Source: Clostridiales bacterium
GTDB taxonomy: Bacteria; Bacillota; Clostridia; Lachnospirales; JAQSXR01
Direction of reading: 5' to 3'
Assembly (NCBI GenBank): GCA_029256575.1
Contig: JAQSXR010000007.1
Span: 1 to 64,000 of the forward strand
DNA length: 64,000 nt
Position 1 is the stretch's first letter. The number at the start of each line of letters is the position of its first letter. Position numbers and translations under genes: made by a program. Shown here piece after piece: positions 16,228-25,484 of this stretch. The notes beneath the pieces were generated by a model that was given only the letters and a program-made list of their open reading frames with translations, had not been told where the DNA came from and did no database searches.

Positions 16228-16892
16228 AGGCGCACCTCGCTAAATAAATCAATTACAAGTTTAACCTCTCCAATACCTAGACCTAGTTTGGAAGCTATTT
16301 CTTTCACAGAACTCCCTTGTGCATATAAATCGAGTATAATTTCATTATTGCTTGTAAATTCCACTTTTTCTTGAACAATATTATTATCTTTTGATAAAAT
16401 TTTATTATCCGTATTCTCATTTTTTATTTCTTTATTTGGTTTACTTTTAATTAAATTTTTATTTTGCTCATTATTGCCTTTCACATTATAAAATTCTGCA
16501 GCTTGTGAAGTACTTTGAATTTCATTTTGCTTAATAAATTTTTCTTTTTCAACAACAAAATCATTCATAATGTTACCTACATTTTGAATTCCTTTTTTTA
16601 GTTCATTATCTTTTTCAGATATCATATGGTATAAAAACAACAATTCTTTATGTTTCTTCTCAATTTCTTCAATTACAAAAGTATAATACTCATTTATTGC
16701 AGCCATTTTTTTGTTAGCCATATTAGCAATTTCTTCTTCTTGCTTGACTAAGAAAGAATTCGAAAGTTTTGCCATATCATCTTGTTTGTCGATATCTTTA
16801 TGTAAATATTTTTCAGAAAAAATGAAACTAATAAAAACTACTGCTAACCCAACTACTATTAGTATAATCGCAATTATTGTTGACTCATTCAT
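16224..16892 (-). CDS. Membrane-anchored coiled-coil/HTH protein, possibly SwrB-like (DUF6115 type)
   Basis: The 222-residue protein has one N-terminal membrane segment (about 5-25), a charged, coiled-coil-prone middle, an Asn/Lys-rich linker and a C-terminal helix-turn-helix-like motif (LYAQGSSVKEIASKLGLG). Position and layout recall B. subtilis SwrB, a single-pass protein encoded between sigD and rpsB that promotes flagellar export; the equivalence is inferred from layout and synteny, not from sequence identity. The HTH may bind protein rather than DNA because the protein is tethered to the membrane. It overlaps the next gene by ATGA. Confidence 0.75.
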   Translation of the reverse strand: MNESTIIAIILIVVGLAVVFISFIFSEKYLHKDIDKQDDMAKLSNSFLVKQEEEIANMANKKMAAINEYYTFVIEEIEKKHKELLFLYHMISEKDNELKKGIQNVGNIMNDFVVEKEKFIKQNEIQSTSQAAEFYNVKGNNEQNKNLIKSKPNKEIKNENTDNKILSKDNNIVQEKVEFTSNNEIILDLYAQGSSVKEIASKLGLGIGEVKLVIDLFSEVRL

Positions 16893-16907
16893 TAAATCTA
16901 CTCCCTA

Positions 16908-17231
16908 CTATATTTTAATATCAATTTTTTTTATGGTATGTATAATTTCTTCATCATCAACCTTTTTTAATGTTTTCTTTTCTTTATCCTTTTTTGGTTG
17001 CTGTTGATATTCTTGACTTCCTTTTTCTTTGGCATCATACTTATATTCTTTTTCTTCTTCTTTTTTCTCTGATTTTACAACCTTTTGCAACTGTGTTTGA
17101 ACATCTTTTTTCGTAGCAGCTGTTGTATTTACCTGGTGCATATCATTTCTATGACTTTCATACAGCTTATTTTCATTTACAGAAGGTGTTCTCTGAACAT
17201 TTACTTGCATATCCAATGGACTAATTGGCAC
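16908..17231 (-). CDS. Small lysine/glutamate-rich protein of the flagellar operon
   Basis: I do not recognise this 107-residue protein by function. It has no membrane segment, begins MPISPLDMQVNVQ and is otherwise hydrophilic and lysine-rich, probably disordered, with a short C-terminal helix (DDEEIIHTIKKIDIKI). The start is GTG 17231, seven bases behind AAGGAAG; an ATG two bases away is out of frame. It lies between the DUF342 gene and the membrane HTH gene, in a tight run, so a flagellar or envelope role is plausible but unproven. Confidence 0.7.
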   Translation of the reverse strand: MPISPLDMQVNVQRTPSVNENKLYESHRNDMHQVNTTAATKKDVQTQLQKVVKSEKKEEEKEYKYDAKEKGSQEYQQQPKKDKEKKTLKKVDDEEIIHTIKKIDIKI

Positions 17232-17259
17232 ATTTTCACTTCCTTAAAAATAATATATT

Positions 17260-18864
17260 TTAGATGTAAGGGTTAATTCTTATATCTGCACCATCTCTAA
17301 CAAACTGTGAATATTTTATCTCATCTCTAACAAAATATTTAATGTTACCTATTACAATTAACACTCCCGGATAAGCTACTGAACTAATCTTTACTTTACC
17401 ATCATTTTTATTTTCAATTTGCTCCACTACTTTTTCATATTCAGCTGTCAACCCTTTTATTTTAGTTGCTAAAATAATTTTGTTCTGTGTACTTTTTTGT
17501 AATAATACAAGTTTATCTGGTTCTAACGTCCCTAATTGTTCTTTGCGTTTATTTAAGAAACTAATTATCTGGTCAATTTTCAATAACTCTTCTTGTTCTT
17601 GTGGTATTTCTTTTGATAATCGATTAAAATTTTCTATTATCATTGGGTCAAGTCCAACTTCAAGTTTTGTTGTTGTCCCCATGTTAGATCCTACTATCTT
17701 TGCTGTAATCTGAGTACCAGATCTTAAATCACCACCAGATATCAATCCTTTTTTTCCTGCACATACAATTTCTCCACTTGCGTAAACAGTACTATGCAAT
17801 ATAGATTCGGTATGAAGATCTCCACCTGTTCTTACATTTGTATTCTCTATGAATTTTGCTATTATATTTCCCTTTGCATCCAGAACTCCTCGATTCATTC
17901 CTTGTATGCCTTTTGAGAGGATTATCGAGCCTCCAGAAATAAGCTTCGCACCCTCTACAATTCCAATAACTTCTATATCACCCGTTGCATTAATTTCATA
18001 ACCTGCACGTACTCCGCCTTTAACTTTTACAGAACCTTCAAATATAACATTACCTGTTGAAGTATCCACATCACCTTCAATTACATATGTATCATATACC
18101 ACTATTTTTTCATCTTCTAATACAAAGTGTCCATCCGCCCCAGCAAAAGCTTGTAATTTATCTTCTGATAAATATACATTTTTTCCTACTTTAAAAGGAA
18201 AATTCTTAACTTGTTTTGGCCTTAATATCCCACCCATGACGTCATAACCTACCTCACCAGGATTTACAGGTGTATAGGTTGCTAATAGATCTCCTTTTTT
18301 AACGTGCAAAATTAAATCCATGTCTTTAAAATCAACCGTACCATCAGCATTCATCTTCGGTTTGGATGATTTGTTAATTTCAAAGGCATATTCTAATTTT
18401 GCATCACTTCCTTCAATCGGTCTTTGTGCTTCCGCGATTAAGTACATATTTCCATAAATTTTCTCGTCTAGGATTTGTGTAATTGTTTCTTCAATGATTC
18501 CTTTTTTTACACCAAATTTATTTAGAATAAAACTAATATCACCATATACAATATTTTGACCAGTTCCACATGCTGGATATACTTTCATAAACGCAACTGT
18601 TTTATCGGAAGCTACCTTCAAGTCAATAATTTCATCAATATTACCTATTTGTAGCTCAGATATCTTAACTTCATTTGTACCATCTGCATTTACGATTGCA
18701 GAATTTAGAGCTTTAATATCAAAATCAGCAAAGTTCTGATTATGCAAATATGTTGATACTTCATCGAAATTTAAAGAACGTCCACCACCTTCTGACTTAT
18801 ACACCCTAATATAAGTTCCATCCGGCTTATTTTCCAGCTTAAAATAACCATTTCTTTCATCCAT
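17260..18864 (-). CDS. DUF342/FapA family protein
   Basis: The 534-residue cytoplasmic protein matches the FapA (DUF342) family: an N-terminal region, then a long repetitive beta-rich part with polymer-forming-like turns (about 230-400; GDVDTSTGNVIFEGSVKVKG, GGDLHTESILHSTVYASGEI) and a coiled-coil segment near the C-terminus (LSKEIPQEQEELLKIDQII). In Clostridia such genes often stand next to sigD in fla operons, but the molecular role is unknown. GAGGGG lies before ATG 18864. It follows sigD by 17 bases. Confidence 0.85.
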   Translation of the reverse strand: MDERNGYFKLENKPDGTYIRVYKSEGGGRSLNFDEVSTYLHNQNFADFDIKALNSAIVNADGTNEVKISELQIGNIDEIIDLKVASDKTVAFMKVYPACGTGQNIVYGDISFILNKFGVKKGIIEETITQILDEKIYGNMYLIAEAQRPIEGSDAKLEYAFEINKSSKPKMNADGTVDFKDMDLILHVKKGDLLATYTPVNPGEVGYDVMGGILRPKQVKNFPFKVGKNVYLSEDKLQAFAGADGHFVLEDEKIVVYDTYVIEGDVDTSTGNVIFEGSVKVKGGVRAGYEINATGDIEVIGIVEGAKLISGGSIILSKGIQGMNRGVLDAKGNIIAKFIENTNVRTGGDLHTESILHSTVYASGEIVCAGKKGLISGGDLRSGTQITAKIVGSNMGTTTKLEVGLDPMIIENFNRLSKEIPQEQEELLKIDQIISFLNKRKEQLGTLEPDKLVLLQKSTQNKIILATKIKGLTAEYEKVVEQIENKNDGKVKISSVAYPGVLIVIGNIKYFVRDEIKYSQFVRDGADIRINPYI

Positions 18865-18881
18865 TCTTGACCCCTCCTCGA

Positions 18882-19652
18882 TTAATAGATACTTGAAAGC
18901 AGTTCAATATTGTTCCCTAGTCGTAGTCTCATTTTTTGTAAAGCTTTTGTGTGTAACTGTGATACTCTTGACTCGGATACTTCGAGTACACAGCTTATTT
19001 CTTTTAATGTTAAATCTTCATAATAATATAATAAAATAACTTTACGCTCTTTTTCTGTTAAGTTATCTAATGTCTCTTTTAATGTTTTCTTAAGTTCATC
19101 TTTCTCAACAACTTGTTCAGGGGTATTAAAAGTTTGGTGATTTGATTGATCTACTTTACCTTCCGTACTTTGTTCCATAAATTCTTCTAAAGAAACTATA
19201 TTAAATATCTTTGTTTGATTTTGCCACAATAGATAATCTTCTACAGAAATACCCAATTCATTTGCCATTTGTTCATCAGATATATTAGAACCCTGTTCAT
19301 TTTCTATTTTTTGATATGCATTATCAATTTTTTTTTGTTTTTGTCTTAACGATCTTGGAATCCAGTCTAATTTTCGAATTTCATCTAATATTGCTCCTCT
19401 TACCCTAAGACTTGCATAAGTTTCAAATTTAATCCCTTTACTGTAGTCAAATTTATCTATCGCATCTATTAAGCCAAAAATGCCATAACTAACCAAGTCG
19501 TCGTATTCAACATTATATCCTAGATACATGTTAAGTCTACCTGCAACGAATTTAACTAAAGAAGCATATTCAATTATTATTTTATCTCTAATTTCTAGGG
19601 ATTTAACTTTACTATACTCTTCCCAAAGTTGATTTTTAGAAAATTCGTTCAT
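18882..19652 (-). CDS. sigD: Flagellar sigma factor SigD/FliA (sigma-28 family)
   Basis: SigD directs RNA polymerase to late flagellar, motility and autolysin promoters. The 256-residue protein contains region 2 (YDDLVSYGIFGLIDAIDKFD and FETYASLRVRGAILDEIRKLDW split over the conserved block), region 3 and region 4 (LTEKERKVILLYYYEDLTLKEI and a VSESRVSQLHTKAL helix). ATG 19652 has GAGG six bases upstream; the ATG four codons earlier has no ribosome site. Being late in the operon, its level depends on transcription through about 30 kb, as is known for B. subtilis. Confidence 0.95.
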   Translation of the reverse strand: MNEFSKNQLWEEYSKVKSLEIRDKIIIEYASLVKFVAGRLNMYLGYNVEYDDLVSYGIFGLIDAIDKFDYSKGIKFETYASLRVRGAILDEIRKLDWIPRSLRQKQKKIDNAYQKIENEQGSNISDEQMANELGISVEDYLLWQNQTKIFNIVSLEEFMEQSTEGKVDQSNHQTFNTPEQVVEKDELKKTLKETLDNLTEKERKVILLYYYEDLTLKEISCVLEVSESRVSQLHTKALQKMRLRLGNNIELLSSIY

Positions 19653-19727
19653 ATTAGACCTCATTTAGTATTTTATAGTGAAATCAATACTTATCATCTT
19701 TAAACTTTAACTTTTCATTTATTAAAT

Positions 19728-20003
19728 TTAAAGTTTATCCTCTACACTATTTTCTTCTTCTATTATTTTGCTTACAACTATTTGTTTAATACGTTCTGCT
19801 TCTAATCTTTCTTTATTAATCACTTCTTTATTAAGATTTAGTATTATCTTCTCCACAATTCTCCCAAAAATATAAAATACAGGTAAAATAATTATTAGAT
19901 TTAATAACATAATGGTTGGATCTATTCGTTGAATCAAGAATACTATAGATGATGCCGCACCTGCAACCAACATAATCAATACTGATATCCATTTATTTTT
20001 CAT
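19728..20003 (-). CDS. Small membrane protein of the che-sigD region
   Basis: I do not recognise this 91-residue protein. It has two predicted membrane segments (about 5-23 and 31-48) and a charged C-terminal helix (about 55-91) rich in Lys and Glu. ATG 20003 follows AGGAG at seven bases, whereas the longer frame to 20054 has no ribosome site and would overlap cheD. It lies between cheD and sigD, where B. subtilis has no gene. A motility link is suggested only by position. Confidence 0.7.
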   Translation of the reverse strand: MKNKWISVLIMLVAGAASSIVFLIQRIDPTIMLLNLIIILPVFYIFGRIVEKIILNLNKEVINKERLEAERIKQIVVSKIIEEENSVEDKL

Positions 20004-20028
20004 ATTGTAACTCCTGTCATTACATTCC

Positions 20029-20514
20029 CTATATGTACTTATTAGGTTTGCCAATAGTTTTTATTAATAGTCTTCCATCCTCAGAGTAAAATTCTATTGT
20101 TCTACCATATGTTGCTCCAGTTTCTTGTGCTAAAATATTTATTTTTAAATTATTTAGTATCTTAATAGTAGCTTCAACATTACGGTCGCCAATACGCATT
20201 GTTTCGTTTGTAGAAGTGAATGCAAACATCTGAGCCCCACCAGCTATTTTTGCTACTAATTTATTTCGATTAGCACCAAGCTTAATCATCTGGGCAATAA
20301 GCTCATTAATGCCTGTATCTGCAAATTTTGCTAAATTACTGTTGTTTTTTATTTGTGTACTGTCTGGTAACATTATATGTGCCATACCACTTATTTTACT
20401 GCTAGGATCATATAATGCTATTCCAACACAAGATCCTAATCCTAAAGTAGTTAAAACATCAGGGGCAACACAAACATTCAAGTCAGCCATACCAACTTTT
20501 ATTGTATTTTGCAT
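20029..20514 (-). CDS. cheD: Chemoreceptor glutamine deamidase CheD
   Basis: CheD deamidates glutamines on chemoreceptors and, in Bacillus-type systems, binds CheC and stimulates its phosphatase activity. The 161-residue product has the catalytic-region motif LGLGSCVGIALYDP with the active-site Cys, AHIMLPDS with the catalytic His, and the KIAGGAQMF and IGDRNV segments. ATG 20514 with AGGTGG upstream is preferred to GTG 20523. It sits next to cheC, fitting a CheC-CheD adaptation module. Confidence 0.94.
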   Translation of the reverse strand: MQNTIKVGMADLNVCVAPDVLTTLGLGSCVGIALYDPSSKISGMAHIMLPDSTQIKNNSNLAKFADTGINELIAQMIKLGANRNKLVAKIAGGAQMFAFTSTNETMRIGDRNVEATIKILNNLKINILAQETGATYGRTIEFYSEDGRLLIKTIGKPNKYI

Positions 20515-20524
20515 GGTGCCCACC

Positions 20525-21139
20525 TTATATTCCTAATGAATTTAATATTTTGTCATACGAAGCTAGTTCAGGTATTAATATAAAATAACCGCTAATTGAG
20601 TCTTCTTCTCCAAAACAAGATTCTATTAATAGAGCTTTATCTCCAACTTTACCAAATTCTATCGCTGGTACACTAAGTATAGCACCAGCCATATCCATTG
20701 ACATATACGGTACTGAAGATATTATCAAAAGATTTGTCAATGTTGACAATGAAGATAAATAAGCTCCAGCTATGATATTTCCGATTTCTTGTAATGCAGA
20801 TAAATCCATTTCTGTGAACTCATCGCCCACACCTGAATCTCCCCCACAAAGTAAATTAACTAGAACATGTGCGTCTTTCAGTTCGAGCATAAACATCATC
20901 ATTCCACTAACGTCACCTTCAAGTGAAAATAAAATTCCCACGACCGGTGTCTCAGCTCCGCCGATTATCTCTGCAAGATCTTTGAATTCTAATAAATTTA
21001 CTTGAGGAACACCCATATCAATTCTTGCATTTATCATTTGAGATAATGCAGTAGTTGCATTTCCAGCTCCAATATTACCTATTTCTCGGAGTACGTCCAT
21101 ATGCAAGCTATCTACATCATCAAGATTTACTTTTGACAT
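20525..21139 (-). CDS. cheC: CheY-P phosphatase CheC
   Basis: CheC removes phosphate from CheY and acts in adaptation with CheD. The 204-residue protein shows two copies of the phosphatase helix signature: DVLREIGNIGAGNATTALSQ near residue 15 and LSALQEIGNIIAGAYLSSL near residue 118, each with the conserved Glu and Asn. Members with two such sites are the active class. It is 12 bases behind cheW and just before cheD. Confidence 0.95.
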   Translation of the reverse strand: MSKVNLDDVDSLHMDVLREIGNIGAGNATTALSQMINARIDMGVPQVNLLEFKDLAEIIGGAETPVVGILFSLEGDVSGMMMFMLELKDAHVLVNLLCGGDSGVGDEFTEMDLSALQEIGNIIAGAYLSSLSTLTNLLIISSVPYMSMDMAGAILSVPAIEFGKVGDKALLIESCFGEEDSISGYFILIPELASYDKILNSLGI

Positions 21140-21150
21140 ACAATCCCACC

Positions 21151-21615
21151 TTATATGTTTTCTTTTTCATTTAATATTTCAGTTAAGCTTAGCAAAGAAA
21201 TTAGTTCACCATTACTTTTACCGATACCTACTAGATAATTACCATTTGTATCTTTTGTATCAAATGCTCTTTTTTCAATACTTCCTTCGTCTAGTTGTAC
21301 TACTTCCCTAACTTCATCTACGAGTAATCCTAATGGAAATTCAGGATCAATCTTAACAATAATAATTCTTGTTTTATTTGTATACTCGTCATCTGGTAAA
21401 TCAAATTTAGATCGCAAGCTCATAACTGGTATAATCTCACCACGTAAATTAATAACACCTTTTATATATACTGGTGCCTTAGGTATTCTGGTCATTCTTT
21501 GCATTCTAACTATATTGTGAACGTATTGAATATTTATTCCAAATTGTTCTTCTCCAAATTTAACTACTATATATTGTTCTTTCTCTACTTTTGCAGTTCG
21601 TTGATTTTCTTCCAT
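21151..21615 (-). CDS. cheW: Chemotaxis coupling protein CheW
   Basis: CheW links chemoreceptors to the kinase CheA. The 154-residue protein is a single CheW domain with QYIVVKFGEEQFGINIQYV, the conserved PVYIKGVINLRGEIIPVM block and LLVDEVREVV. GGAGG lies seven bases before ATG 21615. It lies between cheA and cheC in the chemotaxis block of the operon. Confidence 0.96.
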   Translation of the reverse strand: MEENQRTAKVEKEQYIVVKFGEEQFGINIQYVHNIVRMQRMTRIPKAPVYIKGVINLRGEIIPVMSLRSKFDLPDDEYTNKTRIIIVKIDPEFPLGLLVDEVREVVQLDEGSIEKRAFDTKDTNGNYLVGIGKSNGELISLLSLTEILNEKENI

Positions 21616-21629
21616 ATTCGCACCTCCAG

Positions 21630-23690
21630 CTATATTAGTGAATTTATATCAAGAATAAGCGCTACCTCTCCATCGCCTAATATTGTAGCTCCCGCAATCA
21701 TTTTAAGATTAGCTAAATATTTTCCAAGCGATTTAATAACAATTTCTTGTTGTCCAATTAACGAGTCGATTACAAGTCCAGCAAGTTTATCTCCACGACT
21801 TACTATTACAACTGTGAATGTTTTTTTGTCATTAACACTAGCTTCACAATTTAATACCTTATCAAGTCTCACAAGTGGAATTACGTGATTTCTTAAGTGT
21901 ATTACTTCTTTTGATTGAACTAATTTAATATCAGAAACTTTAATCTCTTCAATCGTTTGAATTGAACCAATTGGGATAGCATATTTTTCAGTGTTTAATT
22001 CAACCATTAATCCTTGAATGATAGCTAATGTTAGTGGTAATCTTATTGTAAATACGCTTCCTTCTCCGAGTTTAGTTTTAACTTCCATAACACCACCGAG
22101 AGCTTCAATCTTCGTCTTAACTACATCAAGACCAACACCTCTACCAGATACTTCGGATATTTTCTCTGCCATTGAAAAACTTGGTCTAAATAATAATTCT
22201 ATGATTTCTGTTTCTGTCATATTAGATGCAAATTCTGCAGATATCGTACCTTTTTCAACAGCTTTCTTTCTGATCTTTTCACAATCAATTCCATAACCAT
22301 CATCTCTTACTTCTATGACAACGTTATTTCCATCTTGATATGCATCTAGATATACATTACCAATCTCATCTTTTCCTCTTTTTATTCTCTCTTCTGGAGT
22401 TTCTAATCCATGGTCTGCTGCATTTCTAAGTAAGTGAACGAGTGGATCGCCAATTTCATCTATAACAGTTCTATCAAGTTCTGTGTCTTCACCTGACATA
22501 TGGAGTTCAATCTTTTTATCCAATTGTCTTGATAAATCACGAAGCATCCTAGGGAATCTGTTAAATACTCTTTCTACTGGAACCATTCTAACTTTCATAA
22601 CTGCATCATGTAAGCTACTTGTGATACGTTCTAAGTATTCTATCGATTCATTGAAATTTTGATTTACATTCTTTATTTCATATGTTTCTAAACCATTCTT
22701 AACTATAATTAACTCACTTACAAGGTTCATTAATATATCAAGTCTTTCTATATCAACTCTTACGGTTCTATTTGTTACTGCTTTACCTGCTTGTTGAGAA
22801 TTCGTTTTATCATCTGATTTAGATGTCGTTTTTGATGGGTTTAAAGTTTGTACTTGTTTATCCGATTCAATTTCAACTTTTCCTTGTTTTTTTTCTAACA
22901 CGATTTCATCAACTAAGACCTCTTGAACTTCTGCAACGTTCGAAAGTTCATCAATACATTTTTTAGCAGATTCTGACGTTACGATTAAAACAGAAAAATC
23001 AAAATCAAATTTTTCATCTTCAATTTCCTGAACTTCTGGTGATGCTTTAATAACTTGTCCAAGTTCTTCTAATCTCTTAAATATAATGAACGCTCTCGCT
23101 GCTTTAAGAATACATCCTTCATTTATATAAATAGTTATTCCAAAAACATTAAAACCTTGTTCATTGGCTTTAATAATAGCATTTTCTTCATATTCATTTG
23201 GTTTAATATTTTTATGTTTTCTTCTATCCGTTGAAGTATTAACTACTACTTCTACTTTATCGCTTGATGGAGTTTGTGCTTGTGTTACTACTTCATCATC
23301 CATTCCTTTGTTTTCTAATATAGAATTAAGAATAATAATAATGTCATTATTGTCATTCGTTCCTTCATCAGAACTTGATACAATGTTGTTGATGTATTCT
23401 TCTAATGCATCTAAACATTTAAATAGTACATCTAATAACTTTGAAGTTACATTCATTTTACCATTTCTAATCTCAGATAATACGTTCTCCATGTCATGCG
23501 TTAATTTTTGCATGCGTTTGAAGCCCATTGTTGCACTCATTCCTTTAAGAGTATGAGCCGCTCTAAATATTACATTAACTGTTTCAGTTGAATTTGGTTC
23601 TTTTTCTAAAATAAGTAAAGACTCATTCAAACTTTGTAAGTTTTCTTTTGATTCCTCAATAAAAATTTCTAAATATTGACTAACGTCCAT
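21630..23690 (-). CDS. cheA: Chemotaxis histidine kinase CheA
   Basis: CheA autophosphorylates in response to receptors and passes phosphate to CheY and CheB. The 686-residue protein contains an HPt domain with the phosphorylated His46 (RAAHTLKGMSATMGF), a linker and a P2-like response-regulator-binding region (about 185-275). Then come a dimerisation helix, the ATPase domain (LVHLLRNAADHGLE, DDGYGID, SGRGVGLDVV) and a C-terminal CheW-like regulatory domain. The P1-P2 linker is Asn/Asp-rich. Its ATG lies two bases after the cheB stop. Confidence 0.97.
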   Translation of the reverse strand: MDVSQYLEIFIEESKENLQSLNESLLILEKEPNSTETVNVIFRAAHTLKGMSATMGFKRMQKLTHDMENVLSEIRNGKMNVTSKLLDVLFKCLDALEEYINNIVSSSDEGTNDNNDIIIILNSILENKGMDDEVVTQAQTPSSDKVEVVVNTSTDRRKHKNIKPNEYEENAIIKANEQGFNVFGITIYINEGCILKAARAFIIFKRLEELGQVIKASPEVQEIEDEKFDFDFSVLIVTSESAKKCIDELSNVAEVQEVLVDEIVLEKKQGKVEIESDKQVQTLNPSKTTSKSDDKTNSQQAGKAVTNRTVRVDIERLDILMNLVSELIIVKNGLETYEIKNVNQNFNESIEYLERITSSLHDAVMKVRMVPVERVFNRFPRMLRDLSRQLDKKIELHMSGEDTELDRTVIDEIGDPLVHLLRNAADHGLETPEERIKRGKDEIGNVYLDAYQDGNNVVIEVRDDGYGIDCEKIRKKAVEKGTISAEFASNMTETEIIELLFRPSFSMAEKISEVSGRGVGLDVVKTKIEALGGVMEVKTKLGEGSVFTIRLPLTLAIIQGLMVELNTEKYAIPIGSIQTIEEIKVSDIKLVQSKEVIHLRNHVIPLVRLDKVLNCEASVNDKKTFTVVIVSRGDKLAGLVIDSLIGQQEIVIKSLGKYLANLKMIAGATILGDGEVALILDINSLI

Positions 23691-23691
23691 G

Positions 23692-24768
23692 CTATCGCAC
23701 CCCCACTTTTTTCATAATTGTGTCAGCTATTTTATCTAGTGTTACAACTTCATTTACTAGTCCTGTATCATAGATTGCTTTAGGCATTCCATATACTACA
23801 CTTGATGCAGCATCTTGAGCTATTAAATGAACTTTTTTACTATGAACTAATTTTTTTATTCCTTCTGTTCCGTCAGATCCCATTCCTGTTAATACAACAC
23901 AAGTAACTTCATCAACACTAATATTTAGAATTGATTCATACATCATATTTGCACAAGGCCTTAAACCATCTCTTGCTGGTAAACTATTCAGATGAAGTGC
24001 GTAATTATTACCTTTTTGTTGTAGCTGCATATGCTCACCACCTTTAGCGATATATACGACACCTTTTTGTATAATTTCACCATCAACTGCTTCCTTCACC
24101 TCTACTTCACTTAATTCATTTAGTCTATTTGCGAGAGATTTCGTAAACCCAGCCGGCATATGTTGTACAAGTAACATCGCAGCATCCATGTTCTTCTTGA
24201 GTTTAGGAATAACGAGTTGAAGTGCCTTTGGTCCACCGGTAGAACAACACAAAGCAATTAATTTGGTCTGATTATTATTGATACTTTTCTTATAATCTTC
24301 CTCTTTTGATAGTGCTTTGCTTATTAAAATCGATGGTTTTGGACTTTCTACCTTTTTACAAATAGATAAAGCCATATTAACTTTTTCTAAAAGCTTTTCC
24401 GAAAACTTATTTTCTAATGTTTCAGATATAGCCCCTGGCTTTGTTACAAAATCAAGTGCGCCTAGTTCCAATGCTTTAATTGTTTCTACTGCACCTTCTA
24501 ATGCTACTGTGCTAACGATTAAAATAGGCACATCATAGTTTATTAGCTTGAGCTTTTCTAGTAATTCCAATCCTGACATTCTAGGCATATTAATATCCAA
24601 TATTACAACATCCGGTTTTTCTTTTTTTGATAGCAAATTATATCCATCTAAACCATCTATTGCAGTCGTTACAAGAGCATTCTTATAACTTATTTTAATT
24701 ATATCCGATATCACCCTTCTCATGAGTGCAGAGTCATCAATTATAACAAATTTTTTCATAATTTCCAT
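23692..24768 (-). CDS. cheB: Chemotaxis response regulator protein-glutamate methylesterase CheB
   Basis: CheB removes methyl groups from chemoreceptors once phosphorylated by CheA. The 358-residue protein has a receiver domain with Asp58 (VVILDINMPRMSG) and a C-terminal esterase domain with the catalytic Ser in CCSTGGPKALQ, His in VQHMPAGFT and Asp in LTGMGSDGTEG. AAGGAC lies seven bases before ATG 24768; an ATG three codons later is possible. The partner methyltransferase cheR is not in this window. Confidence 0.96.
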   Translation of the reverse strand: MEIMKKFVIIDDSALMRRVISDIIKISYKNALVTTAIDGLDGYNLLSKKEKPDVVILDINMPRMSGLELLEKLKLINYDVPILIVSTVALEGAVETIKALELGALDFVTKPGAISETLENKFSEKLLEKVNMALSICKKVESPKPSILISKALSKEEDYKKSINNNQTKLIALCCSTGGPKALQLVIPKLKKNMDAAMLLVQHMPAGFTKSLANRLNELSEVEVKEAVDGEIIQKGVVYIAKGGEHMQLQQKGNNYALHLNSLPARDGLRPCANMMYESILNISVDEVTCVVLTGMGSDGTEGIKKLVHSKKVHLIAQDAASSVVYGMPKAIYDTGLVNEVVTLDKIADTIMKKVGVR

Positions 24769-24800
24769 TTTATCAGTCCTTCATGTCAAAATATAACCCT

Positions 24801-25472
24801 TTATTTCTTCGCACGTTGTTTTCTTTCCTCTTCAAAAATGAATTTAATGATCTTTTCACGGTTTCCAGCGCTTATTTCTTCAAATAATAATCTTGTTTCA
24901 TACATTATTTTGTCGTCGCTTGTTGAATTAGATCCTCTGACTTTTCCCTTTAGTATAAGTTCTTCAGAGTTTGATCCTAAGATTATTGGAAGCCTGCAAG
25001 TAAGTTCTACATTTTTTTCATATTTGTTTTTAGACATAAAACGAATTCCACCGCCACTTATATCCAACACCGTACCATCAATCCATTCAACTTCTTCCGC
25101 TGATTCATCAGCAAATCGAAAACCAAATAGAAGAGCTAATCTATAATATTGTCTTCTTTGTACTTTTTGCAGTTTAGTAAGTAAATTAATAACAACAAAA
25201 TATACTTTACCTTCTCTACCTCTAGAAACAACTGTTGCTTCGCAGCCATAGATATCTTTCTTTATGTAAAAAGTTACGTCATACAGCGCATCTAACTCTA
25301 GTAAGATAACCTTCCCAGCTAAAATCGGAATTGTAATCTTTAACGTTGTCTCATCTATTATATCTATTACTTGACTCACATATTTTGTTTTATCAGCACC
25401 AAGCTTTTCAATCATATTTGTTTTTACTTTTACTATCTCAACCCTGTCTCCCGGAGTAAAAATACTATCCAT
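24801..25472 (-). CDS. YcgR/YpfA-like PilZ domain protein (c-di-GMP flagellar brake)
   Basis: The 223-residue protein has an N-terminal YcgR-like barrel (about 1-95) followed by a PilZ domain (about 100-215). The c-di-GMP motif is visible as QRRQYYRLAL (RxxxR type) and the second motif as DISGGGIRFMSK (DxSxxG). Such proteins slow the flagellar motor or alter its bias when c-di-GMP is high. GAGGTG lies before ATG 25472. Its place directly behind flhG within the operon supports a motor-linked role. Confidence 0.88.
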   Translation of the reverse strand: MDSIFTPGDRVEIVKVKTNMIEKLGADKTKYVSQVIDIIDETTLKITIPILAGKVILLELDALYDVTFYIKKDIYGCEATVVSRGREGKVYFVVINLLTKLQKVQRRQYYRLALLFGFRFADESAEEVEWIDGTVLDISGGGIRFMSKNKYEKNVELTCRLPIILGSNSEELILKGKVRGSNSTSDDKIMYETRLLFEEISAGNREKIIKFIFEEERKQRAKK

Positions 25473-25484
25473 CTAGCAACACCT

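Noticed and set aside
18882-19652. Possibility that this is a sporulation sigma factor
   Set aside because: Length, position after cheD and the region 2/4 sequence fit SigD/FliA; the sporulation sigma factor is the separate gene at the right edge.
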